Made by a program: the position numbers and the translations under genes. This document shows, piece by piece, positions 11,401-20,574 of a DNA stretch of 64,000 nt (its first letter is position 1; each line of letters begins with the position of its first letter). Where the stretch lies: contig JASXTE010000012.1 in NCBI GenBank assembly GCA_030280995.1, positions 10,960,501 through 11,024,500 of the forward strand, in the 5' to 3' direction. Below the pieces are notes generated by a model, which did not search any database, was not told where the DNA came from, and saw nothing but the letters and a program-made list of their open reading frames with translations. The DNA is from Hemileia vastatrix (taxonomy: Eukaryota; Basidiomycota; Pucciniomycetes; Pucciniales; Zaghouaniaceae).

Positions 11401-12130
11401 CTGGTTTTGGAAATTATTTTACTGCCTTTACTTTCTCTTGGTCTATTTGTACCCTATTCTTTGAAATTATCATACCCAGGTAGGCGATCTCACTCACTGA
11501 AAACACACATTTTTCTAGTTTTAATGATACTTGGGCCTCCCTCAGGCACTGAAAACAGTCCTTCACATGTATCTTGTGTTCTTCTATTGATCTAGAATAA
11601 ATCAAGATGTCATCCAGGTATACCACCACATATATTCCTATTCTGTCTCTAAAGATGCTATTGGTGAAGTGTTGGAAGGTAGCAGGTGCATTACATGGAC
11701 CAAATGGCATTACCAACCATTCAAAATGACCAAATTTAGTTCAGAATGCCAGTTTGAGCTCATCACCTTCTTTTACCCTTTGTTGTGGTAACCTGCCCTA
11801 AGATCCAGGGACATGAAGATCTCTGCACCTTGGAGACTATCAATCACCTCACTGGTAAAAGGAAGGGGATACCTGTTCTTTACCATCAGTGAATTTAGCC
11901 TTCTGAAATCCATGCAAGGTCTTAGTGAACCTTCTTTCTTCCCTGCAAAGATCACAGAGGCTACCCAGGGAGACTTTGATTCTCTAATGAGCCTATTCTT
12001 TAAATTTTCATTAATCATCCCCTTTAGCACTGCTGACTCTAAGATTGACAGTGGGGTTATGTGGCTAAATTGGGGGGGTGTTCCTGGTATCAGATCAATG
12101 GTAAAGTTGTATGGTCAATGAGGTGGTAGG
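11401..12130 (-). pseudogene. Gypsy-1 reverse transcriptase
   Basis: Two frames carry the palm and fingers. 11,773-12,030 contains SPWVASVIFAGKKEGSLR, MDFRRLNSLMVKNRYPLP and FMSLDLRAGYH. 11,414-11,716 contains VMPFGPCNAPATFQHF and [14 protein letters not shown], with the YLDD catalytic box. Between them are a frameshift and a TGA in the place of an expected Arg codon (near 11,741), so no full-length enzyme can be made. Confidence 0.9.
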
Positions 12131-12303
12131 GTCTTGACTTTCCCTTCTTCAAACAGCAATAAGAATTCCCAATAAGCTTCAGGGACCATTTCTTTGAGGC
12201 TCTTTTTTTTGCTTTGAGGTCTGGGCCTTGGCTGAAATCTTGGTGGATATGTTCCAAGCTGTTGCATCAAATTCCAATTCCTCCTCTTCTTACAGTGCCC
12301 CTC

Positions 12304-13070
12304 CTAGTCCTGAAACTTAGCATTAAGATAAAGTATCAGTTCTTGCGGCAAGTCTACTGATGATAATGAAACACCAGGAGACTTTGCGGGAAGGGCCCCT
12401 GACCCCTTCAGGGGCCAGGTGACAAATTCTCTCTCTACGCCATCCACATTTCCATCCTTTGCCTTTCCCCATCTTTTTTTCACCTTCTCCTGTTCTTGCT
12501 GTGATTTACCACCTTCTGGGACCTCTTTGGCGCTCCCCAATGGTGACCCATCCCCAGCCTTCTGCTTAGAATTAAGAAGAAGCATCAGTTCTGGCGGCAA
12601 GTCAACTGATGATAACAAAATATCAGATGACTTGCCAGGATGGGACCCTGACCCCTTAAGGGACCAGGGGGCCAATACTTTAGTGCCATTGTCCCCTCTC
12701 CTTCCCATCTGCACCTTCTTTTCCTTCCAATCAACTTGTGGGTTATAGTGGTCAAGCCATGTCATCCCCAGTACCATGTCGTACTGGTCCTTCAGGTTTG
12801 TTGCATATGCCGTGCACCAAGACTCCCTCCCATCACACCAAAATCTGCAAAAAACCTTCTCTATAACTTCTCCTCCCCCACCTGGCAATCTATCAAACAT
12901 AATTAGGCGCCTAGGGAGGTCTAATTTTTATATTTTCATTTTATTTTGCTCTAAACACTTGTTGGAAATAAAACAGTCTGTGGCTCCACAGTCCAGTAGG
13001 GCTTGTACATTTGTTGTGACATCAAGGGTCATTAAAGGCAAGTTTAGTATAATAAAAATATTATTCACTT
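12304..13070 (-). pseudogene. Gypsy-1 aspartic protease and duplicated protease-RT linker
   Basis: Around 13,000-12,960 the minus strand reads LLDCGATDCFIS, the retropepsin active-site pattern with C in place of the usual S/T. The open frame 12,304-12,900 continues with DQYDMVLGMTWLDHYNPQVD, the conserved C-terminal side of Gypsy proteases. The linker then contains a repeat: LKGSGSHPGKSSDILLSSVD and, about 80 residues on, LKGSGALPAKSPGVSLSSVD, each followed by LPPELMLLLN or LPQELILYLN. The two DNA copies lie about 240 bp apart. Confidence 0.8.
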
Positions 13071-13648
13071 CAATTGGCTTTCATGCTGATACCTCCTCTA
13101 CTAAATTCCCTTTATCCTTTCCCTCTAATCTGCTTGAGGAGGGCACAACCTTCACTCCCGAGTGCTGTCTTTTACCTGAACCTTTCCTGCACTGTCCTCC
13201 ACTTCACTAACCCTCATTTTCCCTCTGCACTCCCTTGCAAGGTAACCACTGCTTCCACACCTGAGGTACAGACCTTTTCTCATGCATCTCTGATACTCAT
13301 CATCTGATAACCTCTTCCTCCCAATAGCACCTCATACATTTTCTGTGTTGATATCCATGACATTTGGGTTCCTAGCACTGGTCCCTCTTGAGGCGTAATT
13401 GTGCCATGGACAAGTGCCAATCTAACTGTCTGTTTGTTCATGGGTGAGCTCATTGTCAACTTGGATGGCCAGCTCCATGAGTCCTTGGAGGGAGGTTGGT
13501 CAAGGGTGACTTATTAGGGCATTTCTTATTTTTGATGAGAGCCCATTTTGAAGTGAAACGTGAGTGCCCCTTCCCCCCATGATGTGATGTAACTGGCATG
13601 GCCCCAGAACTCTGACAAATACTCAGCGACCAAGTTTCTTTGTCGAAG
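13071..13648 (-). pseudogene. Gypsy-1 gag C-terminus with zinc knuckle remnant
   Basis: No long frame. Near 13,280-13,220 the minus strand gives RKGLYLRCGSSGYLARECRG, a CCHC knuckle in which the first Cys and the His are both replaced by Tyr. Stops and frameshifts surround it. Confidence 0.65.
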
Positions 13649-14158
13649 CTAATTTAGCGCATGCTCTGAGGTTGTGGCCACACCTGGGTTGCTAAAGGCT
13701 AATTCAAAAGCAGCCATGAACTGATCAAATGTTGTCACTGCCTGAGTGTTTTTGAGGAGCTCCTTGTTGTATGGCCTTTCCCAGCGCGCCACCTCATCTG
13801 TGAGGTATGATATTGCAAACCCAATTTTTGCTCGCTTGTCTGGGAACTGATGTCCATTGAGCAGGACATAGAGGTTTGCCTGAAACACATACTGATCCGC
13901 CCGGGGGCCTTGTTTCCTGTCAAAGATTTCTGGGACCGCAATCTTTGAACCTTTAACAAGGGGTGCTGGTGTGGGGTGAGATGCCTGTGCTTTGGCTTCG
14001 GCTTCTGCAGCATCCAACCCTGCCTCAGTGGGGCCCCGGTATGAGGGCTTCAACTCAGCTAGGCACTTCATAAGCCTAGCATTCTGTTCCTGAAAGTGTG
14101 ACATTTTCTCTTTCATTTCCGCAAGGAGTGAAGCATTGGATTGGTCTACACGGTGCAT
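13649..14158 (-). CDS. Gypsy-1 Gag (N-terminal and capsid part)
   Basis: 169 codons starting at an ATG about 38 bases inside the 5' LTR. A coiled-coil-like start (SNASLLAEMKEKMSHFQEQN) is followed by a Pro/Ala-rich stretch. Then comes the retrotransposon gag fold: VPEIFDRKQGPRADQYVFQA, KIGFAISYLTDEVARWERPY, FDQFMAAFELAFSNPG. Gag forms the particle that packages element RNA. A frame break near 13,649 separates it from the knuckle region. Confidence 0.88.
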   Translation of the reverse strand: MHRVDQSNASLLAEMKEKMSHFQEQNARLMKCLAELKPSYRGPTEAGLDAAEAEAKAQASHPTPAPLVKGSKIAVPEIFDRKQGPRADQYVFQANLYVLLNGHQFPDKRAKIGFAISYLTDEVARWERPYNKELLKNTQAVTTFDQFMAAFELAFSNPGVATTSEHALN

Positions 14159-14195
14159 TCTTCTTTAGTAGTATGCCAATTTAGATTGGACAAAA

Positions 14196-14531
14196 TGTTA
14201 GGACCTGAGAAGGAAGACTACTAGTAGCGCTGATGCTAGCCTTGAAATGGGACTGACTATGCTAACACAGCAGTGATACTAACTAGATCGACTATGTTGG
14301 GGGTTCCAACAGTGAGAAGGGCGCGACTGACTATGCTGAGTTAGCAGTGAGACTAAGAGTAACTGGATTACTATATAAGTTGTCCGATGAGGAGTGCTCC
14401 ACAGCCCTTGCCTAATTTAACCCATTAATGCAATATCCCTGCTTCTGTCTCTTAAAAATGTATAGCGCCCACAGCACCCCTACAGCACCCATAGCGCTCC
14501 TCCTCCCTGCCTCTCAATCCAAATCCTAACA
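14196..14531 (-). repeat. Gypsy-1 5' LTR
   Basis: 336 bp, TGTTAGG at one end and CCTAACA at the other. It contains a 74-bp tandem duplication absent from the partner LTR: GACTGACTATGCT occurs at 14,251 and again at 14,325. As the upstream LTR it should hold the promoter for minus-strand transcription. Confidence 0.9.
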
Positions 14532-14536
14532 GGTGG
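14532..14536. repeat. Target site duplication of Gypsy-1 (GGTGG)
   Basis: GGTGG at 14,532-14,536 repeats 8,978-8,982. Joining the flanks rebuilds AGAGGTGGGATAAGG, the sequence expected in an empty Harbinger copy (compare the reverse complement of 59,915-59,935). Confidence 0.92.
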
Positions 14537-14658
14537 GATAAGGCATTATTTTGCAATCCTTATCCACTAGCCCCAGGACTAGTGGATAAAAATCTTCTGC
14601 AATTAATAATGTCTGATCTGGTGAAAAAAATTCCTGCTCCCTTAACATTGATCCCCCT
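14537..14658 (-). mobile_element. Distal end of the split Harbinger copy
   Basis: Continues the copy at 7,395-8,982. It contains the subterminal palindrome (14,559-14,589, CTTATCCACTAGCCC and its inverse) and ends AACATTGATCCCCC, the family terminus. Confidence 0.88.
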
Positions 14659-15740
14659 ATTATTAATATCATTATCACTTCTATTGAAAATATTTTTTTC
14701 ATGGAAATTACTATTATAATTAGTTCAAGTATTCATATGCAATATTCAATATTCAATATACATATTCATATATAAAATTCAATAAACATAAATTCTTATG
14801 CATATGGAATAGTTGATGTGCAACATTCAATACTTTTGCATGGATAATGCATATTTAACATGCATGCATAATACATATTCATTATCCATGCATAATATAT
14901 ATTCTGTATAGATAAATAATGCATATCCAATTAGTCTTTTTAATTTAAATCCAAGATAGACAAAAAATGAAAATTTGATATGAATATATCATGGCATTAT
15001 CTTGTATGTATTCTTCAATTTCAAAACCTCAGTATATAGCAAGAATTAATGGTATAATGGCAAAGAAATATTCATTAAATTTTTATAATAAAAGAAACAT
15101 GATTATCCAGTACACTCATACAAATAAAAGATTTTATTTCACTTAAAAATATATTGATAGTGGAAGGACCATAGGCTTATGGTGAGATCAGCAACACATA
15201 AAATTGGGGGAATCTTTCTCGGAATCCTCTTGATTAGTAAAAATATCAAAATTTTTATTTAAAATTTTTAATATATTTACCATTGGACATGTATTTAAGA
15301 CATTTTTACAGGTCCACACACTCTCTACCTGTTCAACTACCCATTGATCCATGAGTTAAACCCAATTTGAGTATTTTTGAGAAGCAAGTCACATTGCCCC
15401 CTTTTTTCTGACCATCTTCCGATCTTCTATTCACTACTTCCAAATGAGACTTGAATACTTTTAAATAAGCTCATTTTCCCCTTTTAGATTATACAATTTT
15501 TTGGCATACTTTTTTATGAATCTTTTTTCCCTTGGAACAAATGGATTCATAAATCAACACTCATATGGTTAGGTAACTACTATCTCTAGAATTCAATAAT
15601 CAAAGAAACATAGGTATTTATTTTAATGGTGACAAATTTTATTGAGTTACACAGTCCATTTTTATGTGAAAACACATGAAAGTGATTAAAAATTAGTCTT
15701 TCCAGCTTAATGCTATTCGACAGGAGAGTTAGATTATATA
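14659..15740. other. AT-rich non-coding DNA with short AT repeats
   Basis: 14,725-14,935 repeats ATTCATA, ATTCAATA and GCATATG motifs. No gene was recognised up to 15,740. Similar ATTCAATAT/ATACAT wording recurs at 16,225-16,320 and 16,810-16,870, so these may be parts of one dispersed AT-rich repeat. Confidence 0.5.
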
Positions 15741-16129
15741 CACCAGGGGCAAACCCATTTCAGATTTGCTTTCAGGTGTTCTAGTCCCACATGAATGACT
15801 TGACATGAAGTCTTGCAATAAAGTGTGACAGGGAGACCTCCAACCTGTCATGTTTTTTCAGGACTTGATGTCTTGTAATAAATTATGACATGGTATCTCA
15901 CACCATTTCATGTTTTATTTCTGATAAATTGACACAGTTTTTCCTGCATTCCCTAAGGGATCATGTGTAAAATTGTGTCATGTTTGCATTTAAGGTGTCA
16001 ATGTACCATACAAAAAATGTAACATTGAGTCTCAAAGTATTACATGACATTGGATCTTCCACAATGTCATGTTTTATTGCATGATATTGACACCCAAAAT
16101 TCAAACACAACACGGTTTTGCCTCTGGTG
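15741..16129. mobile_element. 389-bp terminal-inverted-repeat element (class II, non-autonomous)
   Basis: The left end CACCAGGGGCAAACC pairs with the right end GGTTTTGCCTCTGGTG (one mismatch and one indel). The interior contains several TGTCATG/CATGACA motifs in both orientations, spaced 50-70 bp. The TIR sequence resembles hAT-type ends (CAGGGGC), but no clear target duplication was found. No coding capacity. Confidence 0.6.
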
Positions 16130-16330
16130 ATATGCATTATAGAATCTGGTTAAAGTGACTGTATGATGAATGAAAAGTTTTCATCAGGTATTGATAATAA
16201 ATAATCAGTCAGAAATTTTTATTTATAATACATACTCAATATGGATGAATTGCAGATATTCAATATGAGTGTATAATACATACCCAACATGGATGGATAA
16301 TACATATTCAATTTTAATGCATTAAGGATA

Positions 16331-16630
16331 CACTACGCACCAAGGAAGATTTCCCCATTGGGGATATTTTGGGGATTGTTTGCAACCATTATATTCTTTT
16401 CTCCAAAAAAAAATATCATTTTCCAAGGAAATACAAATTAAAAAACAAACTTCCCATGGTTGAAAGATATTTTTCTGACATTTATTTTTTTCTCACATAT
16501 TTTTTCTGCACATATTTTTCTTACACTTATTTTTGTCACACATATTTTTCTGACCTTATGTCACCCTCTACAATATCCCCCACTCACACATGAATATCCC
16601 CATCAGGTATTTCTTACCTAGTGCATAGTG
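16331..16630. mobile_element. CACTA-like MITE, 300 bp
   Basis: Ends CACTACGCACCAAGG and, inverted, CACTATGCACTAGG, with similarity continuing about 38 bp to GGGGATATT. Both flanks are ATA, a 3-bp duplication as expected for CACTA (En/Spm) insertions. The interior repeats CATATTTTTCT and related wording. Confidence 0.65.
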
Positions 16631-16636
16631 ATATTT

Positions 16637-16794
16637 CACTACATGAAAAGCTGTGTGATATTTTTTTATTTCATACAATCTCACCCAATGAGGGAGCTGT
16701 GGGGTATGCATGTGCTGCAACACTTGATTCAACTCAAATGTAATATAAACAGGGTGTTTCAGCACATGCATAACCCACAGCTTTGAATGTAGTG
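16637..16794. mobile_element. Short CACTA-like foldback, 158 bp
   Basis: CACTACATGAAAAGCTGTG at the left pairs with its inverse CACTACATTCAAAGCTGTG at the right. GCTGTGGGGTATGCATGTGC inside is also found inverted near the right end. No matching 3-bp flank was seen. It adjoins the previous element. Confidence 0.55.
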
Positions 16795-16874
16795 TTATAT
16801 ATTGCATCATACATTATTCTCAATGCATATTGCATATTGAGTATTATATATAGAATAATGCAGATGCAATATGG

Positions 16875-17420
16875 TTGATTGATCAACTTGTTTTCAATGT
16901 AGGTTCAAGTGGGGTTCAATCTGTGACTAATCTCTTACTACCCCTCTCCAATCACAAATCCATTCCTGCTCTTAATCCCTCCTTCTCTCAATCCCATCCA
17001 AAGATGTTGTCAGGAAACTACAAGGAAGATTCTCTCCAAGTGAAACCTTTGCCCAGCTCTGCAGCCTCCCAAGGGCAATGGCTACAGCCTTTGCTCAAGT
17101 TCTCATGGGTCACTTTCCCTTGCATAACTACCTCTTTAGATTCAAAGCAGCTGACTTCCCCCATCTTTATTCGCTGTGATGGGAATTATCGCAATACTCC
17201 AGAGCATGTCCTTATTTTCTGCAAGGCTCACTCACACCTGAGGGTTGGGTTGAGGAAGGAAGCTCATAAACACAAAATTCCTTTCTGCACCTCTGCACTT
17301 TTGTCTATTTCTCCCATCCTGCCTCTTTTTGCGTCATTTATTGTTAAAGCTGAAAGATTATCTTATAACTTGCCTCTCTCTATTCAGCCTATTCCTTAGT
17401 TTCTTCACTTTAATTGCCAT
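16875..17420 (+). pseudogene. LINE (non-LTR retrotransposon) C-terminal fragment
   Basis: Frames on the plus strand read MGHFPLHNYLFRFKAADFPH, then, after a frameshift, CDGNYRNTPEHVLIFCKAH. This is the terminal RNase H-to-zinc-knuckle region of fungal LINE ORF2 proteins, with the C-x(n)-C...H...C pattern ending the protein. The frame continues open to a stop at 17,397. A possible A-rich tail follows near 17,515-17,530. The 5' part of the element is absent. Confidence 0.6.
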
Positions 17421-17529
17421 TAGTTTTCTGCTTCCTCAACATCTAGTCTCCTCTGTTGTATCTACTATATGCCTACTTTTCCTTCATTCCCCTATGTTGG
17501 GTGAGATTGTATGAAATAAAAAAATCTAT

Positions 17530-19650
17530 TACTTAACCTGGTTTTCTAGATGTTTATAGAGTGTGGCTAACTCAGGTATAGAAAATTGACACATTAAAGT
17601 TCAACTAAATGGTATTTCTTTTGATACCCGCATGAATCTTCTGTGGTCTACAAAGTATTTATTTCTGGTTTCTATCAATAATCTTGAAAGGATGTTTAAA
17701 GGGGAATATCCACCATATTTGTTGAAACCTAATGTTAGGGTTGAGGACAAAAGTACTAGGGAACTGTAACTCCTTTATTAAGTATTTAGCCATTTCAACT
17801 TTGGAAAACTCTCTAGCTTTTATGTAACAATATAGCTTATCATGATTATATTGGCCAGACAATCGTTCTGCCCACTTTTGATGCATAATTATATTTTTCA
17901 TCTTTCTCTCATACCACCACCATTGCTTTAGTACTTTTAAGACTCACTCATATGGCTCTTTATCCTTCACTCTACAATCTAGCAACTTTCTCTTTCCCGT
18001 TTACATGAAACTTGATACTAATGATAAATTACTTTTTTTTCCACTTTGAAAAATGTATAACAGTTCTTTGAAGCTACTAATAACCACTCACACTTCAATG
18101 AAATTCACAAATCAAAAGAATAGCAATTAAGAAACTATCTCAACCTTTTTGGGACTCATGCTTGACCTCTTTGATGAGCTGTTTCACAAAAACTGTCGAA
18201 ATCTCCCCCCTAATTGATTTTATGTTGACTTTTTTTTTCTTGTTTTTTTGTCTTTCTTGCTTCAAAAAACTTCTAAAGTCACTTTTTGAAAGCTAAAATA
18301 CATTAAAAATTCTGTCCAAGTTATATTGGCTGCGATTATGAAGATGGATTTCCCTTTTTAATGGTTTGTGGAACTTGTATGGCTGCTGATAGGTCTTTTT
18401 TTTTTTTAAAAATCCAATTTTATTTTTGATGAATCATCTATATGAAAGGAGGTAATTCATCTAGTTAAGGTCTCATTGTCATCAGGAGATTGGTTTGGAA
18501 GCCATTAAGATGGCCATTCTTAAGATTCATGATTTAAAAAAAATGGGTGAGTGAATTAAGAATATGATATGATATTTGAAACCTACACACTAAAGGGATT
18601 GGGAATAAACTATTGGTTCATAGCTGTTGCGTGTTGTGTTTGAGATTGAGACCAAAATGAAAAGTGGCCAGAACACTTGTCCGGCCACTGTATGTACCTC
18701 AAATTAATGCGAGAATGCATATGCAAAAAGTCGGAGTCTAAACAGAATCCCAATAGCTATCAGTTTGAGCCGAATATTAAGGTTAGAGCATTGCAAGTAC
18801 TCCTTTTCATAAACATGGAGAGCCCATACAGAGGCTTCTTTAGCCATATTTAGGTCCTATGGCTTCAATTTTCCGAATTCGCTCTCAACTTTTATTTTTT
18901 CTCAGCAGGCTCAGGATCAAAATACTCATATTCATTTTAATCAAATTGAAAGTCGCAGCGATTGTTTGGTTCAAAAAAGACCAAGAGAAGAAAAAGTTAA
19001 AAGAAGGCTACTTTATTCTCCAAAAAAATTCTGAAAATTTTGATGTCTAGTAAGCACAAGCTCCTTTTTCCAAGTCTCCTCTGAAGTTGTTGTTGCTAGG
19101 GGTGACGATTATATGACCCGATCATTCATCACCAATTGGGAAAAACAGAGTGGTTTATGATGTGTATCATAGTATATCTGAAGATCTGATTCACAACTGT
19201 GCTTATTTTTGAAATTCTAACGATAAATTTGATCTTTCTATTAGTGAGATGAAGCAACGGTGGATGTGAAAGTTCAAGATTATAGCAAGTGATTGCACTA
19301 TTGTTTAGATCAATATAATATTTGGGAAATCCGCTAACATGATGGGTTTCCACAATAGGATTGAAAAAAAAACCTTATTATTATTTTTGATTCGTTTTCT
19401 GGCTGGTATTTTTAATCCATCCACGTTTAGATAATGCCATTTACTATCGTGTCGGGGAATTCCAGCCGCTGTCAAAAATGAATCCGCCCATACTATAAAA
19501 TATCGCGAAATTGAGAAGTAATCCATATCTAAAATTGAACATAAAATTGTCTTCTGTGGTCGAATATTACGGTTATTTTTTGGTGAGTTATTGAGCAAAA
19601 AATGAAAGAGAAATGAGTTGCTCTTAAAAGAAAAAGTTGTGGTAAACATA
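17530..19650. other. Low-repeat stretch without recognised gene
   Basis: 18.6-19.6 kb is richer in CpG than the retroelement relics. It has open stretches of up to about 138 codons (minus, 19,305-19,721) but no recognisable domain and no consistent frame. It may be unique intergenic DNA upstream of the GH5 gene or a decayed gene. Confidence 0.4.
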
Positions 19651-19653
19651 ATA

Positions 19654-19851
19654 GGGGGTATCAAAGTTAGAAATTTGTAATTATATAAAAGGTATTTCAC
19701 AACACAAAAAGAAAGCCACAAACTTGAAATTAATTCTCATTAAACAGGTGTTTTGGGGGCACAATATGGCATATTTAAAAAAATAATCATGGTTGATTTG
19801 GTGGGAAAAAGAGGTATTTTGAAATGGAAGATTTCTAACTTTGATACCCCC
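19654..19851. mobile_element. Harbinger-type MITE, copy 2
   Basis: 198 bp with near-perfect terminal inverted repeats GGGGGTATCAAAGTTAGAAA and its inverse at the right. The interior matches 4,919-5,119. It lies about 720 bp upstream of the GH5 start codon. The first 13 bases differ from the autonomous element's end by a single base. Confidence 0.85.
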
Positions 19852-20574
19852 TAAGGTAATCAGCCGCAGTTCATCTAAGATAGATAATACCCAAAATTTT
19901 AAATTAAATTAAGTTGAAGGGTCTTTTATTTGTTCATTTTTTATGTTAAATTTAATATGAGCAGTTTAACCAATCAGATCTCAAAATGTGTCCCCAATCC
20001 ACGTGAGTAGAGGAACTTATTAGGATAACTAATCAAAAGAATATGGATCTCAATGATTTGAGGGCACCGAAAATGGACCAAAAATCTGTTTAAAAACTCT
20101 TAGGCACTTCAACGTGAAGTTTTTTAGTGAAAGGGTGGTTTTTTATCTTGAGATGTCTAACTTATCAAGATTTATCACTAAAACTAAAATCGCCGAAAAA
20201 TAATTGAATCAGATATTAATCACGACCTGAAACTTCCTGAAAAGGCGTTTCCCCTGGTCACTACTACCCTGATTTTACTGGATGGTCGCTCCTATGACTT
20301 GCGCGTTGTAGCCTGCATTTTTTTTTTTCACTTTTTTGAACCATGCATTCATAACTTTATTCTCTTGAATCTAGTAAATTTTGTAGTCCAAATTTTATTT
20401 TCATTTTGTCAACTATTTTCAGAATGATATTCATCCTTTGCGATTGATTGTAAATACTTTGTCAACGCATTTTATCAGCTTTCTATCAGGAGGTTCAATT
20501 TCTCGTATCTCAATTCATTGAAATAGACACTCCCTCTACTTCATTCCTCTTTTTTTGATCTGAAATTAACAACT

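Larger units (their letters stand above)
8983..14531 (-). mobile_element. Gypsy-1: chromodomain LTR retrotransposon
   Basis: A complete but inactive element bounded by LTRs that begin TGTTAGG and end CCTAACA, flanked on both sides by GGTGG. The order on the minus strand is 5' LTR, gag, protease, reverse transcriptase, RNase H, integrase, chromodomain, purine-rich tract (9,245-9,280), 3' LTR. This is the Gypsy/Metaviridae order, and the terminal chromodomain places it in the chromovirus group. Frameshifts and stops occur in gag-pro, RT and IN. Removing it restores an uninterrupted Harbinger copy. Confidence 0.93.

Noticed and set aside
8983..14531. Confident primer-binding site for Gypsy-1
   Set aside because: The bases inside the 5' LTR (TTTTGTCCAATCTAAATTGG on minus) do not clearly match a tRNA 3' end by eye. 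Self-priming cannot be excluded, but I could not show it.
19305..19721. 138-codon minus-strand open frame as a gene
   Set aside because: No recognisable domain, no promoter or intron context, and it overlaps the MITE terminal repeat. Likely chance.
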